Assembly: GCA_000328365.1 (NCBI GenBank)
Contig: KB297743.1
Location: forward strand, 77,384-141,383
Length of the DNA stretch: 64,000 bases
DNA from: Capitella teleta
Lineage: Eukaryota; Annelida; Polychaeta; Capitellidae
Direction: 5' to 3'
Shown here: piece after piece, positions 36,301 to 46,860 of the stretch
How positions within the stretch are numbered: the stretch's first letter is position 1
How the letters are laid out: each line of letters opens with the position of its first letter
Program-made: the position numbers and the translations under genes
The notes under the pieces: model-generated
Databases searched by the model: none
The model's input: the letters and a program-made list of their open reading frames with translations, nothing else
Told to the model about the DNA's origin: nothing

Positions 36301-39058
36301 ATCTGGAAGGATTCAACCAAACATTATCTGGAATCAAGTTCAGGTTACGAAAAGGTCAGATTTATGAAGTCAGACTTGATTGTGTTCTTTAACTTTCTTA
36401 TTATTATTTACATGTATTATTTGATCTCATCTTGCTATGACATACATACACTTATACATTTGTTGTATTAGTTGATATTTGATATCTTCACAGGTGTCCT
36501 TCCCACATGCACAGAAGCGCAGGAGTTTGTCTGGCAGCAGCGTCAAGCACAGTTTGATGACCTCACCGCTGTGACCACTCTCTTGCGCAGAAATGAGGCT
36601 CAGACTGAGGTCCAGGAGGTGCAACACCTTCGTATGATGCTCCTTGAACAAAACCTCCTCCCCATCAACCCTGATGGCATGGTAAGTTCCTTCACTTAAT
36701 AACATGTATCTTCAATACATGTAATTAAAAGTGATTTTATTTGCACATCACTTTTCTTTCCTTTTTTTAGTTAGAGGAGAAAGAGAACCAACATTTTCTT
36801 GCCATGAGTCGGACAATGGACGGTTTGTGTGAGGAATTGCCCGCAGAGATTTTCTGGATGTCACGAAATTTTTTCCTGTTGCAAAAGACTTCTGCTATGA
36901 CCCCATCAGCTGCTGTAAGAAATTTTCTCTTCATAAAAGAACTGCATTGGTAAATAAATTAACTTTTTATTGATTTTCTATGCAGATGACAAGAGAATAT
37001 CAAACATTCTCACCGGCACAATGTTTACACTGTATTATTATGTCCTTAATTATGAATTTATCATTTATTCATTTGGCGTATAATTATTGTGCATAACCAG
37101 GTGGATCTAGTGAAAGCATGGCTACAGAGGGAAGAGACTGATGCTGGGGCTCTGAGAACTCACTTGGAGTCAATGAAAGGCTTCCAACTCCTGCCCTTCC
37201 AAATGTGGTTTAACTCATGCTATGCGGACATCTTACCCTTGTCTTCAATTGAGAGGTTGGTTAGCAGAAAAAAAAAATTGTATGAGTAGAGAATATTTTA
37301 TGCAATTTATCAATGGTATCGGATTCAAATATTATTTTCTTTGATCAGAATTTGGGACAAGGTGATTGCAGGATCTCAGGGCATATTGGTGGCAGTGGCT
37401 GTGGCAGTCTTGCTCACTTTCAGACGCCCCGTCCTCAGTTTGTGCGGCATTGAAGACGTCAAGCGGTACCTCCAACTTGTGAGTTCTGATCCACATGACC
37501 TTTGCAGCAGAACATAGATATTTTTTGTGCCGCACGTAGATTCCTGAGGACACGGGTGACATCATAGTAGGAGAAGCACTGAAGATATACCATAAGCAGT
37601 CTGGTCTGCTGGGGCGTTCGCGCGGAGGCTCTCCCATCGACAAAGCATCCCAGGTGAGCTCTCAAGAACAGCCACAGTCCAACACTCGCATGTTTGGAAG
37701 TTCATTCTTGATGACGTAGCCTTCATGGTTGAGGTAGATTAGGCTTAGTGTTGCCATTTCAGTGGGCGCACAGCACGGGCGCAGTTCCTTGAGTTGCTCC
37801 TCCTCTTTGTGACTCAGCCTCATCATGATGCGTGCATGGTGGCTGTGGGAAAGGGAGTCCTGCTGGGCGATGTTGCTTCCTGCGAGAGAGAAAAAATGTA
37901 TTACGAGGGTGTAATAAGAGCGTCATGTAGTAATCAGAGCTAATTGATTCATGCTAATCAGTTGCTTTGTCAGTGCAATACTGCGACTGCAGAGCTTAAA
38001 CAAATCATGAATAATGGTTTGTCACGTTCCTTGATATTATTGATATTATGTAAAAAAAGTCATTCTTACCTTGGCACAATCCTGTGCAGTAATGCGTGCT
38101 AAACTGCTTTGGCCAAATGATCCAGTTGTCCCAACCAACCTCCTTGAAGTCCACGTTCACTTCCTTCATGCAGCAGCCTGATGTCGAGGGTGCTTTGCAG
38201 GTCTTTGGTGCACTCCTACGCACTCTATACCCTGAGACCTCCATTATGTGCAGCACCAGGAAGAACCACGGCTGCCCTTCCGAGTGAACTGTCGGCAATG
38301 TTTTGAGTGGGATTTCCAGAAGACCTTTGGGCAGGGCTTCCTTCAGAGAGACCTCATTCTGGCGCCAATGCCCTGATAAGTTGAATGGAGAGGCGTTGAA
38401 AAGCAGATTCCAATGGCTGTCTAAGCTCCACAATTGAGCAAACTGCACGCCTAAATGACGGTGCTGTCTTAGGTCAAATTTCAGACAGGCATCGGTATTA
38501 CTGCAGTGTACCTCTACAAGTATTTCAGAATCAGAGACTGTGTGATGTAAGATGAAGACACTCACCTATTGACGGCTTAATGACCGCTAGGTTCTGCTTG
38601 ACCCTTTCCCGAACACCTGCCTCATCATTGTCTGGAACCGGAGTCATCATAGCGGCCACTGCCTCGTGGTGGGCCATATGAACCACTGGAGGTGCCTCTC
38701 CCATTCGCAAACGATCCAGAATTTTTTCTTTCACATCCTCAATGTGTAGTATATCAACCTTCTTTTGATAAGCCAGGTGGGTGAAGCAAGTGGCGAGGTT
38801 CTTGTACGGGTGGCAGGCATCTTGCTCACAGGAACCAAATCCTGAGTTGAGCGCAAAACAGAGGAGTAAGAGCTGCACACAGTATGCCATATTTTTCACT
38901 TTGGCTGCGTCTGATCTCTTGTATATACCTATATATACCCCTTCTAACGTGGCGTGACTTTGTTAATTAGTGCGTCATACTTAGTACCAGCACTGATTGG
39001 AATGTCAGGCTGTCACCTTCTTTTGCTTCCTCTTTTGCAGAACGTGCCGTTGAGATGA
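33362..39058 (+). CDS. TBC1D7: TBC1 domain family member 7, TSC-complex subunit
   Basis: TBC1D7 is the third subunit of the TSC1-TSC2 complex, which restrains Rheb and mTORC1; its TBC domain is a Rab-GAP fold. Plus-strand exons: 33362-33548, 36494-36681, 36771-36914, 37101-37255, 37349-37478, 37540-37653, and a probable last exon 39041-39058, all in phase with GT-AG sites, giving about 311 residues (vertebrate about 293). Recognisable blocks are [12 protein letters not shown] and [11 protein letters not shown] at the start, [25 protein letters not shown], the [16 protein letters not shown] block and [18 protein letters not shown] near the end. The final exon encodes only NVPLR and is followed by AATAAA at 39129-39134. 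If the donor at 37654 is not used, the frame stops at 37719 instead. Intron 1 is 2.9 kb and contains a TIR element; the last intron contains a whole gene on the other strand. Confidence 0.92.
33607..35094. other. TBC1D7 intron 1, first part; repeats only
   Basis: No gene is seen. The region near 33820-33890 (TGACATACTACAG, then TCGCCCGATTTATCTGTGCT) shares words with 19859-19880 and with 63870-63930, so it is a dispersed repeat. An imperfect hairpin lies at 34656-34738. Confidence 0.4.
34656..34738. repeat. imperfect hairpin in TBC1D7 intron 1
   Basis: GATTTTTCATAAGGAT and GTATGGCAG on the left are answered by CTGCCATAC and ATCCTTATGAAAAATTATC on the right, with a short asymmetric interruption (TAAGCTCGCCT) in the right arm. 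It could be a tiny palindromic MITE or a decayed TIR pair. Confidence 0.6.
35095..35917. mobile_element. TIR element (family C) in TBC1D7 intron 1
   Basis: It starts ATACCGTATTGTCTTGGTTA and ends with TAACCGAGACAATACGGTAAT-like sequence, an inverted terminal repeat of about 19 bases. No transposase frame is visible. A second copy spans 47626-48452. The target duplication is unclear because the outer bases are AT-rich and self-complementary. The interior (about 35330-35470) resembles that of the hAT-type MITE at 12.7-13.4 kb. Confidence 0.75.
37662..38890 (-). CDS. TGF-beta superfamily ligand (TGF-beta/activin/myostatin-like), nested in TBC1D7
   Basis: Secreted growth-factor precursor. Minus-strand exons: 38566-38890, 38070-38537 and 37662-37879, in phase, giving 336 residues. 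Residues 1-24 form a signal peptide ([19 protein letters not shown]). The prodomain begins with a latency-helix-like segment, [19 protein letters not shown], as in TGF-beta, activin and GDF8/11. A furin site RVRR lies at about 213-216. The mature domain of about 120 residues has nine cysteines in the TGF-beta/activin/myostatin pattern: C-x7-CC, YCTGLC, PCC and the terminal CGCS, with [10 protein letters not shown] in the first finger. I do not assign an orthologue. A TATA-like run at 38921-38937 lies 30-45 bases upstream of the ATG. The first intron (38538-38565) is only 28 nt; the second is 190 nt. The gene lies wholly inside the last TBC1D7 intron on the opposite strand, and its stop codon sits 9 bp from TBC1D7 exon 6. 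Confidence 0.93.
38921..38937 (-). promoter_or_regulatory. TATA-like element upstream of the TGF-beta-like gene
   Basis: On the minus strand the sequence reads GGGTATATATAGGTATATAC, ending about 30 bases before the start codon at 38890. A TATA box at this distance would imply a very short leader. This is inference from sequence alone. Confidence 0.4.
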
Positions 39059-39128
39059 AGAGGCTGATGCACATCCGCCCTATCACCCATCATCAATTAT
39101 ATCTAATTGATTGCAACCTACGTCTTGG

Positions 39129-39134
39129 AATAAA
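39129..39134 (+). terminator. AATAAA polyadenylation signal, probably for TBC1D7
   Basis: A canonical AATAAA lies about 70 bases after the stop codon in the proposed last TBC1D7 exon (39041-39058), which supports that exon and hence the nested arrangement. Confidence 0.6.
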
Positions 39135-39404
39135 AGTATTTATTTTGTTATTTTTCTATTTAGCGAATTATTGATAAAGGTTCAAGAGGAATATGTGGCA
39201 GTAGAATCGAGTGTCCTATTCATATTCATCACATTCCACACTGAGTGACACTCCAAAAGCCAAATCACTCCACCAGCCATAAGCATTCAAGTATGTACAA
39301 AACACTGACATGTTAAAAGTTAAGTTAAAGTTGAGCAATTTTTTAAGTCTTGAATCTCTGGTACATGTATCACTGGCACAATGCCTGTCTATTCACAATA
39401 CTTT

Positions 39405-39622
39405 CCCTGGTTATAGCACCCTCAAAGGTGACACATAAGCCCTCTGAGGGCTATAATCACAAGCAAGGATCAACAACGGAGCACACACTTAAGCGATGAC
39501 ATAAATCCACAATTCGACACTATGTGGTGAAATTCGACCCCAGCAAGTAGCCGCACTGGGAATCGAACCCACGACCCTCTGCACACCTGGCGAGCTTGCT
39601 ACCACTGCGCCAAAGCAGTCCC
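39405..39622 (-). mobile_element. tRNA-derived SINE (family 2)
   Basis: On the minus strand the head reads GGGACTGCTTTGGCGCAGTGG, with an A-box-like TGGCGCAGTGG, and about 45 bases later GGGTTCGATTCCC, a good B box. A non-tRNA body of about 140 bp follows to about 39405. The tRNA-like fold is incomplete and the body continues past the expected 3' end, so this is a SINE rather than a tRNA gene. It differs from SINE family 1. Confidence 0.65.
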
Positions 39623-39629
39623 TGTTCAA

Positions 39630-40700
39630 TTTTCTTGGCATAACTTAAGACACACAAATTGAAGGGGAGCGCACACCAGGAAAATCAACATGAACCTTCG
39701 AGCAGGGGTTCGATGGTGACTACATGGTCTTAGCCAGGTCTCCTGGATTTCATTTCACTACATTTATCTCATTTGTTTTGTTAATCTGTTCATTTTGTTC
39801 TTTTGTTCCTTCACTAACAATGAGTTATTTTTTGTGTCCTTTTCTTGTTTCCTGTGACCTCTGATATAACTGTTCTTTCAAATTTCTTTTCATGCTGAAA
39901 ACATGAATACATTACTCACCGTGTTTTGAGAAATTATCGTTTATTATATTCATCATTCTGTATAAATGCACATTCCCTCTCTCATATTCAGTTTGTGTGA
40001 AGGAAAAGTTCCCTATGTTCATAAAACTTTGAGGCATGAATATTACATAGGCCAAGGTTGGAAGAGGAAGAAAATATAAGGAAAAAGAAATAGATTTTAT
40101 TGTGAATTTCATTTCCTAAGGACACAAAAGACTACAAGAAATCAACCATGAAGCGACACAAACAAACAGCGCTTGCACAAAAGATTCCCTTCACAGAGGA
40201 AACCATCTTCTAACACATTGAGATCAGAAGCAGAAAGGAAAAAAACACAAAAAATGACACCAACTCCTGTGGAAAACTGCGGATCATTTGGTCGAGAGAA
40301 TGCAGCATTTCCAAGGGTGCGAAGATTATTTCGTGAAACTTCCACTATCAGTCTTCCAGAACACACACACCCCCTCTCACACAAGGGCAAGAATAACAAA
40401 ATATTGCCCCGACAGGAAAAAAAAAAAAAAAAGAAAACAAGAAAAAACCCACAACAATTTTTTTGTAAGCCAAGTTGGCATCCAGAAGTCAACCGGATAT
40501 ATTGAAAAAATAATTGAAATACAGAGATTGCAAAAAAAAAATAAAAAAATAATAATAAATTCAACAGTAACAATGCATTCATTCACATGTCCCAGCGTTA
40601 GTGGGATGGGCAGTCTGTGTATTTCATCCCAATAACAACAAAATGCTGTACATGAATGTAGAAAAAATGGATGATGACGACGATTGGTGAAGTGACGAGG
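39630..40700. other. no gene seen; probable 3' region of SIAH
   Basis: AT-rich, with an A-run near 40418-40435. Long frames here translate to low-complexity sequence and are not convincing. The SIAH 3' UTR should extend from 40706 downward, but I did not find a clear signal on the minus strand. Confidence 0.35.
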
Positions 40701-40706
40701 TACGAA

Positions 40707-43179
40707 TCAGCACCGATTGATGGTAACATTGATGCCTAAATTGCCGTTATCCGCGAATAACTGAGCGATATTGGTGTCAAACACCAGACAGTCACTGCTG
40801 TTAATAGCCGACTGCACTCCATCGTGAATGCTTCGAGGCGTCGCTTCCCAGGTCAGTCGCCTCCGATGACCGTTCAATTCCAATCTAAGCGAGAGAGAAA
40901 TAATTAAAACATTGTTGAAGGCGTTCATCGGTTGCAAGGCACCTGTATGCAAAGTTTTCCGCTTGTTTGCGCGTGCCTATTAGCTGCACGATGGCATAAA
41001 AGAGCTGACTGCCCTCGTACTTTTCCTGCTTCTCCAGAACCAGCATGAAATGGTGCTCAAAACAGGATTGCATCATAACCCAGTCGACTGCTCCAGGCAG
41101 ATTAATATCTGTGGCAAGGAAAACAATATCTTCGCCTGTTGCAAAAAAAGAAAAAGAAAAAAAAAGAGAGGTACTTTTTTGAATTATTACAATAAAAAGC
41201 AGACCTTGGAGAGTGGTTATGCTTTTGTGCTGTTGCATAAGGTGAGTCATGACTTGTTCGAGCGACCCCTGCCACTTGCAGGACGCTCCCGGGCACGGAC
41301 AGCAATAGGGCCTAGAAAGGGAACACCATTGAGGGGTGAGCGGGCATGGTGGGCGCTACTGATGACCTGTATTCGCAGGTGTCTTCGTGTTCAGTTTTGT
41401 CGGTGTGAGGTAGCGCTACAGGACACCCGCTGGAGCAATACTTGCACGGGAACATCACCTGACTGGCCACCTTCTCCATGGCCAGATTGCGGATATTGCC
41501 TGCAAAAAAAAAAACAACAACGCTTAAACCATCATCAAATCAATGCATAGTTGAGCTAGTAGCTTGACCTGTATTCATGTACGCCCAGCATGATACAGCA
41601 AACATGGCATGGTGCCAGAAAAGCCATCGTTATACATGAAAGCAACAAGAAAACAGAAATATTGACACAGTGAAAGAGCAACACTGAGAGAGGATGAGGC
41701 CAAAGGGTGCATCCACAAGCATCGATACGAAGGGGGGATAAAAACCAAAGCTGCTTCTCATCTTGCACTGCAGCTGCTACGGCTATTACAGCTGCCAGAT
41801 GTCCTGCATCTCACCCATAATGGGCCTCCTTGCCCTGGGGGCTCCAGAGCATCCCACACACTCCCAGATGACCATACGACTGATGAAGAGTGATAGCAAG
41901 ATCTCCGTTCTGTACAGCACACAGCAAATGCATGCACACCTGGGTATTCTATTTATAGCATCAGCTCAGCCAGAATCCTCCATCAAAATGCATTACGCTG
42001 CATCATGAGCCTGACGCACTCAATTAGTATGACTCACACATGCAACATCACCTCCTAATGGCTTAGGTGTTAAAAACCAATACATCTAATTAATGGTATT
42101 TATAATTTATAAATTATAAATTAAAGGGAAAAATATTTTTTACATTTTAATTTGACAACAAAGCTGATCTTAATTACAAGAGATAGTAATTAATATGATT
42201 GCATACCATTTACAACTAAATATAGCTGAGAAAATATTAAAATTCATAATTCAGGATTTAAAATTAGGTCTGTTTACTCTGTGTAACCCTGAACACAAGT
42301 CAACGACCGACACAAGCATCGAGGGAAACGTGAATCAAATCCCTGGTGAAAGGAAGCCCATAGCAACCGAAAAAAAGAGAAAAAGGAATCACCTTGGAAA
42401 TGCATGTGGCCCCACCCCATGATAGCAGCCAAGGTTCTGATTTAACAACAGAGGAAGTCTCTGACTTGCAAATGCAGCATATAATCCAGGACACAACAAG
42501 GGCTCTATGGGCATCATGGATTAGCCTGCTTAAAAGCTGAGGATAATCCCAATTATTGACCCAACACAGTCAACAACTGCCAAAAAAAACCCCCCAACCC
42601 TGAATTGTGGGACAGAATGCACTTAGCGAACCCTTGAAGACCATAAAAAAATAGCTCAATGGGAATTCAGAAAACCAGATGGTGTGAGTAGATGCAGCAC
42701 ATAGCTGCACTTGTAGCTTACTGGGAGATTACATCTGGAGAACTTCATTGCGCGGTTTGGCATTATGTTGAGCTGAGATTTGGGGAACCCACGTTCCAAG
42801 TAATCTTGGAATTGTCAAAGGGATTATTACATAAAAATACCCAAATTAGTCATAGAGATTGACAAACGTACCTAGAGGTCCCCTGCATGTGGGGCATTGT
42901 GTGAGTTTATCCCTGCAGTGAGAGCAGACGATGTGTCCGCTGTGACACTGCATGATGGGGGGCAGGGCGTAATCAAAACACACGGGACACTCAAACAGCG
43001 ACGCCAGGTCATTGTTACTTGCGTTGGCCACTGAAGAAGAAGACGAATAAACACATGGTTTTTAATTTTTTTGTGATGAAGGAGTACTCACAGTCCCCGG
43101 GAGGCATAGCGGTCGTCAGTGCTGCTGTGCTGCGGACCTTGACAGTGGGGGCAGCGGACGCCCGCAACTTGTGATCCAT
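40707..43179 (-). CDS. SIAH1: SIAH-type E3 ubiquitin ligase (seven in absentia homologue)
   Basis: RING-type E3 ligase that degrades signalling proteins through an N-terminal RING and a substrate-binding SINA domain. Minus-strand exons: 43092-43179, 42872-43030, 41367-41499, 41205-41311, 40943-41135 and 40707-40884, all in phase, 858 nt, 285 residues (human SIAH1 282). Exon 2 holds the C3HC4 RING ([31 protein letters not shown]). Exons 3-4 hold the two SIAH zinc fingers (CKYCSSGC..., [10 protein letters not shown]). Exons 5-6 hold the beta-sandwich: [52 protein letters not shown], ending [12 protein letters not shown]. Identity to animal SIAH1/2 is very high throughout. The ATG exon starts just after an acceptor (CATCCTCCCCAG|AATGG), so a non-coding leader exon lies upstream. 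Introns are 55-69 nt except the second coding intron (41500-42871), which has no recognised content. An alternative symbol would be SIAH2; the pre-bilaterian gene is likely single. Confidence 0.96.
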
Positions 43180-43189
43180 TCTGGGGAGG

Positions 43190-45930
43190 ATGAGGGGCTG
43201 GGGAAGGAAGAACATGAAGACGTGTTAAGGGAGAAATTCAAGGAGAATGAGACACCAAAGACCAGAAAAAGATGCTTTTATTTGCTATCTTAGACCATTA
43301 TCTAAATGATGATTATCAATTAATGTTGATAGCTTGGTATCAAACTTAGTATTTGTATGTGTACAAGTATTGAAGTATATACTGGTATCTTGATGACCTT
43401 GAATAAGGATACTAAAATACATACATACTGATTGATTAAAGTATATACCACTATTGAGCCCAATTATAAGAGATTAACAACAAAATTTTATATTCCAACG
43501 TAACCATGAGATATGTGTCATCCAAATTTCAATCAGGAGGGGAGATCCTAACACAGAACCAAAATAAACCTCGGTTCGGACAACTGCATGACTGTATCCT
43601 AAGCAGTGAAGCTGACCTTATAATTGTAGTGTTATGTAAGCCAGTATAATTAAAAGCACCAGCCAGGGTATAAGGGAAGAGGGGGAGAAGAAAGGTTTAG
43701 CAGTTCGACAAACCTGACGACCTTTTAACCTGGACTCACTACGTGCAGCAGGGGTCGCTATCCTTTCCATGTTGAGGGCAAAACCTCCAGGAGAGCAATA
43801 GGCCTGTGGGCTGTGGCCACAGAAAACAAACACATGTATAAGCAGTATAATATACATGTATGTAAAACAATCATTTTGTTTGTGTGCCGTCCTAAATGTT
43901 CTGCACTATGACAATAGACATCTCCCATTGAAATTTTTAGGTCAAAGGTCAAGGTCACTGTGAATTTCTAAAGTTTCAAATGGGGTCGGCCCTAGCACAT
44001 TAATTATTTGAGCTACGGCCTTGTAATTTACACGTGTATTACCGTGCCAAGTTGCACAATTGTTGTGTAGCGTCTCTCGTATCAGCTCATCTCTGAATTC
44101 TCAACTCTCTGGTCCTGAATGCCTGTCATCAAATTCAAATGCATGGTGCCATTGGTGGTCTCGTAACTTAATTGGATTAGGCAGCAACAAAAAGTAACAC
44201 AGATATTATTCACTGACACATTTTTTATTGATCGCAATCACTCAATCACTGACACTAACTGATTATAATAAACTGAACGCTTTTGTGCGAATTAAGGGTA
44301 GTCCGTGAATGGGCAATGATATTTGGCTATTCACGATGGTTAACCAGATCAGATGATGCAAACTGCAATTGGATTTCATTTCGAATTATTGATGCAATAA
44401 AACTGAACACTGTGCAGTGTGCACACCGAAAAAGCACTGGCAAACAGTGCATGCATGCTGACAAGACTTAACATTACGTCACCAAAGCCCCTACGTACGA
44501 GGAAGGAGGCACGCTACCTCCATGCAATGGATATTAAAGGTAGCCGCCTCCTCCCATCGTTGTTAGTCATTAAACAAGTGATCAATCCATTCACACTTGA
44601 GCGCCTCTTTAAAAAGCCACAAATGCTGTGATAACCAGCCAATATAGATCAGAGGGATTATGCAATCAATTGAAGGGACAAAACTTGAAGTTTCTGAGTC
44701 GGCACCAGTCGCTTTAACTTTAACTGTCCTTATTATTATATTGTTTTCTCCTGACTTGCCTTCACTCGCATCAGGTGTTATGTAATGTCTTGCCCGAAGT
44801 GATGATACATTTTTTTTCTTTCTGGTTAGCACAATTTCCGGCGGTGAGTTCCGAGACCATAGGCGATTTTTGCACCAACCGGTTCTCCGGTAAATGACCC
44901 GGATTCCAGGCAGCTGGAGTCGGAACCCGGAACTCTAATATTGTTACATTTTATGAGACAAAAAGTTGAGTTACGCGGGGTTTTAAGTGTTCTAACTTTA
45001 GGTAGACCCACAACGAAATGAGTGAATCATTGACACTTTTGAGTTTGACAGCATTTTCTCTCAACCAAAACACTATCAGGAGCATTCCCCATCTTAGATT
45101 AGTTGTTAAAATCTTGTTCACTAATCGTCAATTACTCGACCTGACTGAGTCATTCTAAGCAGCCAAAATTAGAAGCTGTCAATGCTGGTCGGAAATCGAG
45201 AACGACGGAGCATCCAACTCAGAACACAACAGGCCATAATTAAACAGTTTTCGCGGGGGGGGGGGATTAGAGCTTGGTGACTCCATTGGAATATTAGAGA
45301 GCACGAATGTAAACTATAGGTCATAATTTTACCTACCAGACGACAATATCTGTCAACCTTGGAGCATAAAAGCCCAGAGTAAGAATTTTTTTTCGATAAA
45401 ATCTCCCAGTGAGTGGCTTCAGGAAATCAATGTGTAATGTGTCTCGTCACCAAAAATAGCTAACTACGTCATCAAAATATGTGCACATGACGTAAACAGT
45501 CATAACGTTCAATAATAATAACACATTTTTAGTTTTGAAATGCGTTATGATTTGTCCACAAGCAGCGAAATCAATTTAATCATTTGCCTCTTTTGTTTTA
45601 GTTCAGCGCAATTAATGACCAGGGGAGTGCACTGTGCCATTTTCATCTTTCTGTGCGGTGACATCTTTGTTCCCTTTCCCAACAGTGGTGTGTATTGTTT
45701 TTTTTTTTTTGTTTTTTTTTTTATAAAGAAAATGTTTCATGTACCGGTACATCACTACATGTATACTATAGTACACAATGTAAAGCAATAGCTTAGACAG
45801 CGAAAATCAGTGATGACCAATGAAATTGGATATTTTAGTAATAAATGGAATTGGATAATTTGTATGATGTGAATTTAATGTACATTTCACATGCTCTAGT
45901 CTGCATGAGTTTAAAACTCGGACCATATAT
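43190..45930. other. unassigned stretch upstream of SIAH
   Basis: The SIAH leader exon and promoter should be here on the minus strand but could not be fixed. A minus-strand frame at 43618-43857 ends in a hydrophobic stretch (SSLIPWLVLLIILAYITL), but its start is not supported and I do not call it. Runs of G (45256-45266) and T (45699-45722) are present. Confidence 0.35.
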
Positions 45931-45944
45931 TCAATGTCATACAT

Positions 45945-46549
45945 ACTAAGTAAAACAAAACTCTAAAATTGGATGGACTGTGTTATTCTGCGCCCATTTA
46001 TGCAAAGAAATCAGAGAAAAAGTTTATTTTGAATAAGAGAGGAGCATTTGAATGTGGATCGTGTGAAGGGATTATTTTGGTGAACTAAATCAGATGAGCC
46101 CCTGAACGAGCATTAAGGAATGTCATCTCTTGTATGGAGCTTCAATACAAATTCTCTGGATTGTTTTCATTTTAGGAGATAAATATTAGTGCTACTGTCA
46201 CAACAACAATAGCAATCTGAAACAAAACAATAGTACGGGAACGTTTCCTTATTAATGCGTTATTAATGAAGCTTATCCTTGGTCCGGGGCCCTGTTATTC
46301 CACCAAAAGTGGAAATATCGCAGAATGTTGAGTCCACACTATTGAGATAAATTGGCATAAATGTTGATGAAATTGGAATAGAAATAAGGAAATGTCAGAC
46401 TAACCATAGAAAGTATCTATTTCTCTTTTCTTTGCCTGGTTTTTACATTGCAATCTGTTTTGTAAGACTTTCTCAGAAATGCGCAGCGTCATTTAAAAGA
46501 AGTGAGATCTTTAACATGGAATAGATAGCCTACTTTTGGCCCCACTCTG
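45945..46549. mobile_element. mariner-like TIR element, second copy, left end degraded
   Basis: About 600 bp collinear with the outer parts of the element at 14878-16343, ending in the same GGCCCCACTCTG terminus followed by TA (46550-46551). The left terminal repeat is not recognisable. It lacks the nested TTAA-flanked MITE and so shows the empty site (GCATTAAGGAATG near 46109-46121). Confidence 0.75.
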
Positions 46550-46860
46550 TATGTTTGTGTAATCAGCATTCATTAAAAAATAAGAATAAGTCCATTAAAC
46601 CACAATCTCATTGATGTTTTTACTAGTGAAAGAAAACACATACAAAAGTTTACAGATAATTTAAACAAAACCTTCTTTCATAACTATCTTACATTCTAAC
46701 ATAATTAATTTCATTGAAGCCAAAAAAGGAGAATATCTTTGGTTCAAAAATTATATATATTAAAATAGAAGGAAATATCACAGTAAAAAATAACGAACAT
46801 CGCATGCTGCCCAGGAATGAGATGCAAAGTTTAGGGATAGTAGTTTAAAAATTGTCAGGA

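Noticed and set aside
39545-39622. Possible tRNA gene on the minus strand
   Set aside because: A and B boxes are present but the acceptor stem does not close and a non-tRNA body follows, so a SINE is the better call.
40142-40635. Overlapping frames of 110-146 codons on both strands
   Set aside because: Low-complexity sequence with an A-run, no splice context and no family resemblance; it is the SIAH 3' flank.
43618-43857. Frame with a C-terminal hydrophobic segment
   Set aside because: The frame has no supported start, and the same stretch has a better reading as non-coding leader upstream of SIAH.
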